7,617 nt of DNA from Archangiaceae bacterium (GCA_023248915.1 JAHFDQ010000302.1:1-7617), one strand, 5' to 3'. Shown: positions 1 through 5,778, counted from the first letter of the stretch. Notes: a model not told the origin generated them from the sequence alone. Program-made: numbers and translations.

Positions 1-1374
1 GCGCTCGCGCTGGCCCGCATCGCCGTCGACCGGCGCGACGACGTCACCCTCGCCCGGTCCGAGCTCGGCCGGGGCCTGGCGGCCAACCCGCAGGGAGACC
101 GCGCCCGCGACCTGAAGGCGCTGCTCGCTTCGCTGCCCGCCGAGGCCGCGAAGACGCCCGAGTCGGACGCTTCTGCTGGCGCCCGGGCCGCCGCCTCCAA
201 GGCGTCGCCCGAGTTGGACACGTCGGCCAAGGTTCACGCTGCCGCCTCGAAGTCGGTTCCCGACCCGGACGCCTCGGCCAGGACTCGCTCCTTCGCCGCG
301 AAGTCCCCACCCGTCACGGATGCCTCGGTCAAGGCCCACGCGGTCGCCTCGAAGCCGGTTCCCGACCCGGACGCCTCGGCCAAGGTCCGCGAGCCGACCC
401 GCGCCTCGACCGAGACGGTCGCCGAGGCGATCGCCAAGCTGTCCGCGAAGCTCAAGCCGCCGCCGTCGGAACAGCCGGCCGACGCCGACGAGCCCGAAGC
501 GGACGCGCCCCGGCCCCCGGTTCCGACGCTCGAGCGGGTGCAGGAAAGGCTGCGCTCGGTGCGCGTCGGCAGCGCAGCCGACGAACCCGCCCGCCGCGTC
601 GACGAGAAGGCCGCCAAGGAGCGCCTGCGCCGCGTCGCGAAGGACGAGCGCGAGTCCGAGGTGACTCTGGCCGAGCAGCTCGGCCTGAAGGTCCGGCGGG
701 TCGTCATCGACGCTGGCCACGGCGGCCACGACACCGGCGCGGTCGGCGCCAAGGGCACCCGCGAGAAGGACGTGACGCTGGCCATCGCCCAGCGCCTGTC
801 CGAGCTGCTCACCGTCGCCGGGCTCGAGGTGGTGCTGACCCGCGACGCCGACACCTTCGTGCGCCTGGAAGACCGGGTGCGCATCGCCAACGAGGCGCGC
901 GGCGACCTCTTCATCTCGGTGCACTGCAACTCGGCGCCGGGCTCGAGGCTGCGCGGGGTGGAAACCTACACGCTGAACACCTCGTCCGACCGGTACTCGA
1001 TTCGGCTGGCGGCCCGCGAGAACGCCTCTTCCGAGAAGGGGCTCTCCGACCTGCAGTTCATCCTCGCCGACCTGGCCACCAAGGCGAACACCGAAGAATC
1101 GTCGCGCCTGGCCTCGAAGGTGCAACACGGCCTGGTGGCCTCGCTGGGCGAGAAGCACCGGGGCGTGCGCGACCTGGGCAACAAGGAAGCGCTCTTCTAC
1201 GTGCTCCTGGGCGCGAAGATGCCCTCCGTTCTGGTCGAGACGTCCTTCCTGTCGAACCCCGACGAGGAGCAGCTCCTGGCCAGCCCCGAGTACCAGGAAG
1301 AGATCTCGACCGCCATCGCCGCCTCGGTGCAGGAATTCCTCGGCGACCGGCTGCGGCTGGCGAAGGTCGACTGA
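1..1374 (+). CDS. N-acetylmuramoyl-L-alanine amidase (Amidase_3), 5' end missing
   Basis: Zinc-dependent cell-wall hydrolase that cleaves the amide bond between N-acetylmuramic acid and L-alanine in peptidoglycan; expected in the periplasm. The frame is open from base 1, so the start and any signal peptide lie upstream, and 457 residues are visible. The TTG at 214 falls inside a repeat and is not the start. Visible residues 1-47 look helical and could be a TPR-type remnant. Residues 64-131 form a degenerate repeat linker, and 132-228 are charged and probably coiled. The catalytic domain runs from about 231 to 450. Zinc ligands are H240 (DAGHGG), E255 (REKD) and H308 (SVHCN), with catalytic E413 (VETSF). 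All four are present, so the enzyme should be active. Family assignment is firm; the exact cellular role (daughter-cell separation or recycling) is not shown by sequence. The next gene starts 19 bases downstream. Confidence 0.95.
   Translation, partial: ALALARIAVDRRDDVTLARSELGRGLAANPQGDRARDLKALLASLPAEAAKTPESDASAGARAAASKASPELDTSAKVHAAASKSVPDPDASARTRSFAAKSPPVTDASVKAHAVASKPVPDPDASAKVREPTRASTETVAEAIAKLSAKLKPPPSEQPADADEPEADAPRPPVPTLERVQERLRSVRVGSAADEPARRVDEKAAKERLRRVAKDERESEVTLAEQLGLKVRRVVIDAGHGGHDTGAVGAKGTREKDVTLAIAQRLSELLTVAGLEVVLTRDADTFVRLEDRVRIANEARGDLFISVHCNSAPGSRLRGVETYTLNTSSDRYSIRLAARENASSEKGLSDLQFILADLATKANTEESSRLASKVQHGLVASLGEKHRGVRDLGNKEALFYVLLGAKMPSVLVETSFLSNPDEEQLLASPEYQEEISTAIAASVQEFLGDRLRLAKVD
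190..393 (+). repeat. Four degenerate tandem repeats (about 17 residues each) in the amidase linker
   Basis: Four in-frame units lie at 190-240, 241-294, 295-342 and 343-393, of 17, 18, 16 and 17 codons. The shared pattern is A-A/V-S-K-x-x-P-x-x-D-A/T-S-A/V-K/R. Units 2 and 4 are nearly identical at DNA level over about 36 bases (from 244 and from 346, offset 102 bases). This suggests a recent two-unit duplication. The composition (Ala, Ser, Pro, Lys, Asp) fits a flexible spacer between the N-terminal helical part and the amidase domain. Confidence 0.8.
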
Positions 1375-1388
1375 AACCGTGTAGAGCT
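1371..1388 (+). promoter_or_regulatory. Possible -10-like element before the six-cysteine gene
   Basis: The segment GAAACCGTGTAGAG ends only five bases before the ATG at 1394. It resembles segments before the PII-like gene (2798-2812) and the Sua5/YciO gene (5791-5806). No clear -35 hexamer is visible. If it works as a promoter, the transcript would be leaderless or nearly so, which would fit the absence of a properly spaced Shine-Dalgarno sequence. It overlaps the amidase stop codon, so read-through from the amidase is an equally good explanation. Confidence 0.2.
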
Positions 1389-1393
1389 GGGGC

Positions 1394-2128
1394 ATGGCCT
1401 TTGGCGCCCTCGCGCTCGGGTGGGTGATTGCCGCAGCGCCCCCGCCGGCCGGCTTCGACGGCCCGCCCCCGCCCCTCGGCCGCGTCGGCGACGTGGTCGA
1501 GCCCGTCCAGCCCGGCGGTTATCCGTCGAACGAGCGCGTCGAGCTCGTGACGCTTCCCGGGTGTCCGCGGCCGCAGGCCCTTCGCTTGTCCCGTTTCGTC
1601 GCGGGCGCGGCCGAGGCCGGGGCCGAGCTCGAGGCCTGGCTCGCGGCCCCCGGGCCGGGGGCGCCGCCTGGGCTCGCCAGGAAGCTGTTCGACGACCCAA
1701 GGGCGCTCGGCGAGACGGTGAAGCGGGCCCGGCAGAGCGGCCCCGTACAGGGCGCGCCGTGCGACCCGCTCCCGGCTCGCGACGGGTGGAAGCTGGTCCC
1801 TGCCCGGGCCCCCTCGAAGCTCTGCAAGGCCAAGGCGGCCAGCCCTGCCGGCGGGCCCGACTTCGCCTTCTCCCTACCGGGCCAGCAGGCCGTCTCGGCG
1901 GTCGTCCGGATGAGGCCGGCGCCTTCCCGGCAGGCCGACCGGTGCCGGCCCCGGCTGTCGGCCGTCCTGTTCGATCTCTCCGGCAAGGCCCGCCTGCGCT
2001 ACCAGGCCGACTTTGGAGGCGGGCTCGAAGTCGAGCTGGTCGGCGACCGCTGCGAAGAGCTGGCGCTCGTTTTCGATGCTGCCGCCCAGAAGTTCCGCGC
2101 GGTTCCGCGCAACGCTTGCACGCCCTAG
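1394..2128 (+). CDS. Hypothetical, probably exported protein with six cysteines
   Basis: I do not recognise a family. The 244-residue product starts with a short hydrophobic stretch (residues 2-15, MAFGALALGWVIAAA) that could be a signal peptide lacking the usual basic residues. A Pro-rich segment (16-40) follows, then a body with six cysteines at 57, 123, 144, 184, 220 and 242. An even number of spread cysteines in an otherwise Ala/Pro/Arg-rich protein suggests disulfides outside the cytoplasm. Residues 187-235 have an alternating pattern that could form beta strands. The ATG at 1394 is preceded by GGGG at 1389-1392, too close to act as a normal Shine-Dalgarno, so translation may be leaderless or coupled to the amidase 19 bases upstream. 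Third-position G/C bias supports this frame over the overlapping +1 and antisense frames. Function unknown; proximity to the amidase only hints at an envelope role. Confidence 0.7.
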   Translation: MAFGALALGWVIAAAPPPAGFDGPPPPLGRVGDVVEPVQPGGYPSNERVELVTLPGCPRPQALRLSRFVAGAAEAGAELEAWLAAPGPGAPPGLARKLFDDPRALGETVKRARQSGPVQGAPCDPLPARDGWKLVPARAPSKLCKAKAASPAGGPDFAFSLPGQQAVSAVVRMRPAPSRQADRCRPRLSAVLFDLSGKARLRYQADFGGGLEVELVGDRCEELALVFDAAAQKFRAVPRNACTP

Positions 2129-2145
2129 GGTCGAGTCCGAGACCC
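2128..2145 (+). terminator. Weak hairpin at the stop of the six-cysteine gene
   Basis: GGGTC (2128-2132) can pair with GACCC (2141-2145) around an 8-base loop, starting at the last base of the TAG stop. There is no T-run after it, so it is at best a weak terminator or a 3'-end protecting structure. Confidence 0.25.
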
Positions 2146-2393
2146 CGGGGAAATCCTGCGCCCCTCCCGCTGTTACAGCCCATGCAGGCAATCGAGCCCC
2201 GACACCGGCCGCCGGACGTCCCGGAGGCGGCGCGAGCACGAGGATTTTCGCCTGGTTGAAAGGCGTGGCGCGGCATCGGGTCGCTGTTACGAATGGCAGG
2301 AAGGGCGAGGGCCTTGCTTGCATCGAGGCGCTTCGGACCCAAGTTTCAGGCGAAGGCGACAGGGCGGCGGGCTGACAGCACGGAGGAAGACAA
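2129..2393. other. 265-base intergenic region before the KGG stress gene
   Basis: No frame here has convincing coding bias; the frames that cross it are extensions of shadow frames. It probably carries the promoter of the KGG gene. TTGAAA at 2256-2261 resembles a -35 hexamer, but I find no -10 hexamer at 16-18 bases from it. GCTGTTACAGC (2169-2179) is a small palindrome with 5-base arms, and GCTGTTAC occurs again at 2283-2290. Whether either binds a regulator cannot be told from sequence alone. Confidence 0.5.
2382..2388 (+). promoter_or_regulatory. Strong Shine-Dalgarno (GGAGGAA) of the KGG gene
   Basis: GGAGGAA sits 5 bases before the ATG at 2394 and is the best ribosome binding site in the window. 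It fixes the start and suggests high expression, in contrast to the neighbouring genes, which mostly lack such a site. Confidence 0.85.
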
Positions 2394-2792
2394 ATGGCGG
2401 ACAAAGACAACAAGGGCAGCATGACGGTCGCGGAGGCGGGGCGCAAAGGCGGGGAGACTGTCCGCAATGAGCGCGGTCGCGAGTTCTACGAGACCATCGG
2501 ACGAAAGGGCGGCGCGACGGTGAAAGCCGAGCGCGGGCGTGCCTTCTACGAAGAGATCGGCCGGAAAGGCGGCGAGACCGTCAAGGCCGAACGGGGCAGG
2601 GCCTTCTACGAAGAAATCGGCAAGAAGGGCGGCGACCGGGTGAAGGCGACCCGGGGCCCCGGCTTCTACGAAGAGATCGGCCGCAAGGGCGGTCAGAAGG
2701 TCAAGCGGCTGATCGAAGAGGGCAAGCGCGCGGCCAAGGCGGCGCTCGACAAGGCCGCGCTCGACAAGGCCTCGGAACCCGTGAAGGAGTAA
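2394..2792 (+). CDS. KGG-repeat stress protein (GsiB / LEA group 1-like hydrophilin)
   Basis: Small (132 residues), very hydrophilic cytoplasmic protein. It is built from 20-residue repeats of the pattern KGG-x-T/R-V-K-x-E-R-G-x-x-F-Y-E-E-I-G-R. KGG occurs at residues 18-20, 38-40, 58-60, 78-80 and 98-100, exactly 20 apart. This repeat resembles the 20-mer of plant LEA group 1 proteins and Bacillus GsiB, and the KGG motif of YciG-type stress proteins. Such proteins are induced by starvation, osmotic stress or drying and are thought to protect macromolecules. The tail (101-132) is a Lys/Ala-rich helix containing the repeat AALDK AALDK, which could touch nucleic acid. There is no signal peptide, cysteine or tryptophan. 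The start is fixed by GGAGGAA. The repeat family is clear; the molecular role is inferred. Confidence 0.92.
   Translation: MADKDNKGSMTVAEAGRKGGETVRNERGREFYETIGRKGGATVKAERGRAFYEEIGRKGGETVKAERGRAFYEEIGKKGGDRVKATRGPGFYEEIGRKGGQKVKRLIEEGKRAAKAALDKAALDKASEPVKE
2454..2693 (+). repeat. Four full 60-base tandem repeats encoding the KGG units
   Basis: Units are 2454-2513, 2514-2573, 2574-2633 and 2634-2693, each ending in a KGG codon block, with a partial unit before 2454. Register is exactly 60 bases with no indel. The central units are the most alike, for example the FYEEIG and VKAERGRAFYEE stretches. This indicates growth by unequal crossing-over or slippage, with purifying selection on the protein pattern. 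Confidence 0.9.
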
Positions 2793-2795
2793 CAC

Positions 2796-2812
2796 CGAAA
2801 CGGGCGTATAAC
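2796..2812 (+). promoter_or_regulatory. Possible promoter -10 (TATAAC) just before the PII-like gene
   Basis: TATAAC (2807-2812) matches the sigma-70 -10 consensus at five of six positions and lies seven bases before the GTG at 2820. It follows the GAAACGGGCG context that resembles two other start regions in this window. The spacing predicts a transcript starting at or beside the GTG. There is no recognisable -35 hexamer at 16-18 bases upstream. The PII-like gene has no Shine-Dalgarno, consistent with a leaderless start. Confidence 0.35.
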
Positions 2813-2821
2813 CGCGCCCGT
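2800..2821 (+). other. Hairpin spanning the KGG/PII-like junction and the GTG start
   Basis: ACGGGCG (2800-2806) is perfectly complementary to CGCCCGT (2815-2821), leaving an 8-base loop that contains TATAACC. The right arm includes the first two bases of the GTG start codon of the PII-like gene. It could terminate the KGG transcript (though no T-run follows), or it could fold in a read-through transcript and hide the downstream start. Confidence 0.45.
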
Positions 2822-3149
2822 GCATCTGGTTCTGGTGTTCCTCAACCGGCCCGACCAGCCCGAGCGGGTGCTCGCCCGGCTGCGCGAGGCGGCGATCGCC
2901 GACCCGCTCTTCATCCGTGCGCGGAGCACGGCGGCCGCGCTCTCGGCCGAGGTGCCCGTCTTCGCGGGGCTTCGGTCGCTGGCGCTGGGCGCCGACGAAG
3001 ACCGGCTGGTGCTGGTGAGCCTCAAGTCCTTTCCCTCGCCCGAAGAGGCGGGGAAGGTGATCTCCCGGCTGCAGCTCGAGCTCGACGCCGACACTCCTCC
3101 TTCGGGCCGCGTCGTCGCCTTGCCAGTCGTCAGCGCCGGGCACGAGTAG
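2820..3149 (+). CDS. PII-like small regulatory protein, first gene of the antiporter cluster
   Basis: Predicted 109-residue cytoplasmic protein with a beta-alpha-beta-beta-alpha-beta (ferredoxin-like) pattern. The strands are residues 2-9, 29-36, 62-70 and 97-104, and the helices 12-26 and 73-88. The segment VPVFAGLR (45-52) between strands 2 and 3 resembles a segment I associate with a divergent group of PII-like proteins, where it sits in the region of the nucleotide-binding T-loop. Classical PII residues such as the uridylylated Tyr are not apparent, so a direct role in nitrogen control should not be assumed. The GTG start at 2820 has no Shine-Dalgarno and lies inside a hairpin. Antiporter 1 begins nine bases after the stop, so I infer that this protein senses a ligand and adjusts the antiporters. 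Function is inferred from fold pattern and context. Confidence 0.7.
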   Translation: MHLVLVFLNRPDQPERVLARLREAAIADPLFIRARSTAAALSAEVPVFAGLRSLALGADEDRLVLVSLKSFPSPEEAGKVISRLQLELDADTPPSGRVVALPVVSAGHE

Positions 3150-3158
3150 GCGGCCGCC

Positions 3159-4364
3159 GTGAGATCTCTCCTCGTCTTCGGGGTCGCCGGGGCGCTGTCG
3201 GTGCTGGCATCCAGCCGCAAGCTGCTGGAAGTCGGCCGACTCTTCGAGCTGGCTCAGCTCTTTGCGAGCGGGCTGTCCTTCCTGGCGGTGGGTGTCCTGC
3301 TCGGCCCCGGAGCGCTCCGCCTCATCCAGCCCGCCGACCTCGAGCAGATGCGGCCGCTGGTGGTGGCGGGGCTGGGGCTGGGCGGCCTCCTGATGGGGTT
3401 GAACATCGACCTGCGCGTCCTCAGGCGCCTGCCCGGAGCTGTCTACTCGGCCACGTTCGCGCAGTCTGGGCTCACCTTCGCCGCCGTGGCGGGGCCCGTG
3501 GCCGCGCTCCTCGTCGGCACCGGGCAGCTACCGCTCGGGGAAGCCGTCGGGCCCGCGGCGCTGTTGGGAGCCGCCGCCAGCATCTCGTCGGGGCACCTGG
3601 CGGTGCTCTGGTCGAGGTCGGGCCGGCTCAACCGGGCGCGGGGGCTGTCGGTGGCGCTCCTCGCGATGTTGGACGACCTGACCGGCGTGGGCGTGCTGGC
3701 GGTGGCGCTGGCGCTCGGGTCGGGCAGCACCCCCACGGATGGGCTGAAGCTGGTGGGCCTGGCCCTGGCGCTGGGACTGGCCTGCGGCGTGTTGCTGGCC
3801 TTCCTGGCGCACGGCCGCGGCGAGAGCGGTGAGCTGGTGGCCATCGCCCTGGGAGGGGTAGGGCTGGTCGCTGGGGCGGCCGCGTACCTGCGGGTGTCGG
3901 CGCTGATCGCGGGGCTGGTGTGCGGGGCGGTGCTTTCGCTGGTCGGCGGGAAGGCGGTGGCGGCGCTGGTGCGCGCGCTCCAGCGGATAGAGCGCCCGGC
4001 GTTTCTGCTCCTGGTGTTTCTCATCGGGGCGCACGTCGACCCGCGGCTGCCGCTGACCTGGGCGCTCCTGCCGGTCTTCGTGGCGTTCCGCTTTCTCGGC
4101 AAGGTGGGCGGAGGTCGGCTGGCCGCCGCTGCACTCGACGGCGTGCTCGACGTGCCGCCGCGCCTCGGCTACGCGCTCATCGCCCAGGGCGGCGTGTCGC
4201 TCTGCGTGGTGACCGAGTACCTGCTCTTGGCGCCCGGCGCGAGCGCTGCCCTGGTGTTCCCGGTGGGGGCGCTGGCCGCGCTCGTGAACGAAGCGCTCGC
4301 CAGCCGGGTGTTCGCGCGGAGCCTCGACGGTCCGGCTCGCGCCTCGGTGGAGCCCGGCGTATGA
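3159..4364 (+). CDS. CPA2-type cation/proton antiporter (antiporter 1)
   Basis: Integral membrane protein of 401 residues, almost entirely hydrophobic segments, likely exchanging Na+ or K+ for H+ across the inner membrane. Family landmarks in order are LLGPGAL (47-53), GLNIDLRVLRR (80-90, a short cytoplasmic joint), SISSGHLAVL (141-150, the unwound-helix region), LDDLTG (171-176) and R311-x3-K315 followed by GGG. AQGGVS (342-347) lies in a late helix. D172-D173 match the ion-binding Asp pair of CPA2/NhaA-type antiporters, and K315 fits the partner Lys. The GTG start lies nine bases after the PII-like gene, with no Shine-Dalgarno; no earlier start is possible without overlap. The N-terminus is about 30 residues shorter before the LGP landmark than in antiporter 2, so one helix is probably missing. 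Transported ion is unknown. The stop overlaps the next start (ATGA). Confidence 0.9.
   Translation: MRSLLVFGVAGALSVLASSRKLLEVGRLFELAQLFASGLSFLAVGVLLGPGALRLIQPADLEQMRPLVVAGLGLGGLLMGLNIDLRVLRRLPGAVYSATFAQSGLTFAAVAGPVAALLVGTGQLPLGEAVGPAALLGAAASISSGHLAVLWSRSGRLNRARGLSVALLAMLDDLTGVGVLAVALALGSGSTPTDGLKLVGLALALGLACGVLLAFLAHGRGESGELVAIALGGVGLVAGAAAYLRVSALIAGLVCGAVLSLVGGKAVAALVRALQRIERPAFLLLVFLIGAHVDPRLPLTWALLPVFVAFRFLGKVGGGRLAAAALDGVLDVPPRLGYALIAQGGVSLCVVTEYLLLAPGASAALVFPVGALAALVNEALASRVFARSLDGPARASVEPGV
4349..4352 (+). promoter_or_regulatory. Shine-Dalgarno (GGAG) of the mini-cistron
   Basis: GGAG lies eight bases before the ATG at 4361, inside the end of antiporter 1. The same GGAG-8-ATG arrangement is repeated at 4465-4468 for antiporter 2 as part of the duplication. 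Confidence 0.5.
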
Positions 4365-4480
4365 CGGCCTCACCCCGAGCCGTCCAGTTCCTGGTGGGGG
4401 CGTACGCCTTCTACGCCAGCCGGGTGTTCGCGCGAGGCCCCATAGGTCTGGTTCGTGCCCCGGCGGAGCCCAGCCTATGA
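4361..4480 (+). CDS. 39-residue mini-cistron linking the two antiporters
   Basis: Short open frame whose ATG overlaps the antiporter 1 stop (ATGA, 4361-4364) and whose stop overlaps the antiporter 2 start (ATGA, 4477-4480). A GGAG lies eight bases before its ATG. Its first 16 residues (MTASPRAVQFLVGAYA) resemble the antiporter 2 N-terminus (MTAAPGAAVRLVGASA). Its second half (ASRVFAR, then RAPAEPSL) matches the antiporter 1 C-terminus (ASRVFAR, then RASVEPGV). It is therefore a chimera produced by the 116-base duplication. Residues 7-20 are hydrophobic and followed by Arg, so it could sit in the membrane, but it is short for a full span. It may serve only to pass ribosomes from one antiporter to the other, be a true small membrane protein, or be debris. 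No homologue family is recognised. Confidence 0.45.
   Translation: MTASPRAVQFLVGAYAFYASRVFARGPIGLVRAPAEPSL
4465..4468 (+). promoter_or_regulatory. Shine-Dalgarno (GGAG) of antiporter 2
   Basis: GGAG lies eight bases before the ATG at 4477 and supports this start over later Met codons. It lies in the second copy of the 116-base duplication. Confidence 0.55.
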
Positions 4481-5778
4481 CGGCCGCGCCTGGCGCAGCC
4501 GTGCGCCTCGTGGGGGCGTCCGCCCGGCTGGGGCTGCTGGTCTGCCTGCTGGCGGCCATCGCCGCCGCGCAGTGGGTGCGCGCCGACGCCGGCACGCCCA
4601 TCACTCTGGCCGCGGGGGCGCTCCTGTTGTGCGCGCTCTTCGCCGGGACGCTCGCCGGCGAGCTCGGCCTGCCCCGGCTGTCCGGTTACCTCCTCATCGG
4701 CATCGTGATCGGGCCCCACGGGCTGGACTTCATCCCGCGCGAGGGCGTCGCCGGGCTCGACCTGGTGAAGGGCCTGGCGGTCTCGCTCATCGCCTTCACC
4801 GCGGGCGCCGAGCTGAGGCTCGCCTTCGTGCGGCGCGCCGGGCTGCGGGTGCTGGGGCTGGCCGGGGCCCTGTCGGGCGCGGTGTTCGCGACGTCGGCGG
4901 GCGCGCTCCTGGCCCTGCGCCCCTTTCTGCCCTTCCTCCGCGACCTGCCGCTGTCCCAGGCGGTGGCGCTGGCCGCGCTGGCTGCCACGGTGATGGTCTC
5001 GTTTTCGCCCACCGTCACTATCGCCATCATCCAGGAAACGCGGGCCCGAGGTCCCCTCGCCGAGCTGTTGATGGCCCTCGTCATCCTGGGAGATCTGGTG
5101 GTGATGTTGGCCTTCGCGGTCGCCGCTGGCTGGGCCCGGGCCAGCTTCGGGGGCCCGCTGGACGTGGCAGGGCTGGCGGGGGGCGTCGGCTGGGAATTGT
5201 TCGGCTCGCTCGCCATCGGAGCGGCGGCGGGCCTCGGGACCACCCTCTACCTCCGCTGGGTGGACCGCGAGCTGCCCATCTTCGTCTGCGCCGTGGCTTT
5301 CGCGTCGGCCGAACTGGGCGCCGAGCTGCACCTGTCTCCGCTCTTGCTGTCGCTGGCGGCCGGAGCCGCCGTCGTCAACCTGGACCCGGCCCAGTGCGCC
5401 AAGCTGAAGGGGGCGCTCGAGCGCGCCAGCATGCCGGTGCTGGCGCTGTTCTTCGCCGGCGCGGGCGCGGGACTAAACCTGAGCGCCCTTCGGGTGGTGG
5501 GGCCGGTGGCGCTGGCGCTGGGGGCGCTCCGGGCGTCGACCATCTACGGGACGACGTGGCTGTTCGACCGCGGCGAACCAAGAAGCTCGAGTCGTTTCGC
5601 CTGGATGGGCTTGGTCTCTCAGGCGGGAGTCACCATCGGCTTGGCGGCCCTGGTGCGCCGCACCTTCCCAGCGGGCGGTGCCGAAATAGAGGCGCTTGTC
5701 CTCGCGCTGGTGGCCCTCAACCAGCTCGTCGGACCCGTGCTTACTCGCAAGGCCCTCGACCGGGCAGGCGAGATCTAG
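4477..5778 (+). CDS. CPA2-type cation/proton antiporter (antiporter 2)
   Basis: Second integral membrane antiporter-like protein, 433 residues, paralogous to antiporter 1. Landmarks in order are a probable extra N-terminal helix (17-33), SGYLLIGIVIGPHGLDFI (69-86), TAGAELRLAFVRR (108-120), SFSPTVTIAII (175-185), LGDLV (204-208), R352 in a late helix, and SQAGVTIGLA (381-390). The ion-binding position has Gly205-Asp206 where antiporter 1 has Asp-Asp. Position 356, aligning with K315 of antiporter 1, is Ile. The retained Asp206 is the one usually essential for ion exchange, so it may still transport but with different charge balance, or it may be a regulatory partner. The start has a GGAG Shine-Dalgarno and overlaps the mini-cistron stop. 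Adjacent paralogues suggest a heterodimer, though members of this family normally form homodimers. Ion specificity is unknown. Confidence 0.88.
   Translation: MTAAPGAAVRLVGASARLGLLVCLLAAIAAAQWVRADAGTPITLAAGALLLCALFAGTLAGELGLPRLSGYLLIGIVIGPHGLDFIPREGVAGLDLVKGLAVSLIAFTAGAELRLAFVRRAGLRVLGLAGALSGAVFATSAGALLALRPFLPFLRDLPLSQAVALAALAATVMVSFSPTVTIAIIQETRARGPLAELLMALVILGDLVVMLAFAVAAGWARASFGGPLDVAGLAGGVGWELFGSLAIGAAAGLGTTLYLRWVDRELPIFVCAVAFASAELGAELHLSPLLLSLAAGAAVVNLDPAQCAKLKGALERASMPVLALFFAGAGAGLNLSALRVVGPVALALGALRASTIYGTTWLFDRGEPRSSSRFAWMGLVSQAGVTIGLAALVRRTFPAGGAEIEALVLALVALNQLVGPVLTRKALDRAGEI

Larger units (their letters stand above)
4298..4518 (+). repeat. 116-base direct duplication of the antiporter 1/antiporter 2 junction
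   Basis: Sequence from 4298 matches sequence from 4414 at a constant offset of 116 bases. The first 21 bases (4298-4318 and 4414-4434) are identical. The next 42 agree at about 29 positions, with differences mostly C/T or G/A. TATGACGGCC then recurs at 4360-4369 and 4476-4485, and GTGGGGGCG at 4394-4402 and 4510-4518. The duplicated block carries the end of antiporter 1, the GGAG Shine-Dalgarno and the start of antiporter 2. A third GTGGGGGCG at 4263-4271 lies 131 bases before the middle copy, so the middle copy has lost 15 bases (five codons) in frame relative to antiporter 1. Confidence 0.85.

Noticed and set aside
2256..2294. Possible sigma-70 promoter TTGAAA ... TACGAA before the KGG gene
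   Set aside because: The spacing between the hexamers is 26 bases, too long, and the -10 match is poor.
2294..2320. Possible sigma-54 promoter (TGGCAGG ... TTGC) before the KGG gene
   Set aside because: The required GC does not fall ten bases after the GG; the TTGC is too far downstream.
1197..2342. Long antisense frame (381 codons) over the amidase end and six-cysteine gene
   Set aside because: Arg/Pro/Gly-rich low-complexity translation typical of a shadow in GC-rich DNA; it spans a gene boundary and shows no domain.
3150..3157. GCGGCCGC palindrome between the PII-like gene and antiporter 1
   Set aside because: An 8-base GC palindrome is expected by chance in such DNA; nothing else marks it as a site.
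3528..4604. Antisense frame of 358 codons under antiporter 1
   Set aside because: Composition (Arg, Gln, His, Pro) mirrors the complement of hydrophobic membrane codons; no domain or ribosome binding site.
4411..5331. Antisense frame of 306 codons under antiporter 2
   Set aside because: Same kind of complement artefact of a transmembrane gene: Gln/Glu/Arg/Gly-rich and without a recognisable domain.
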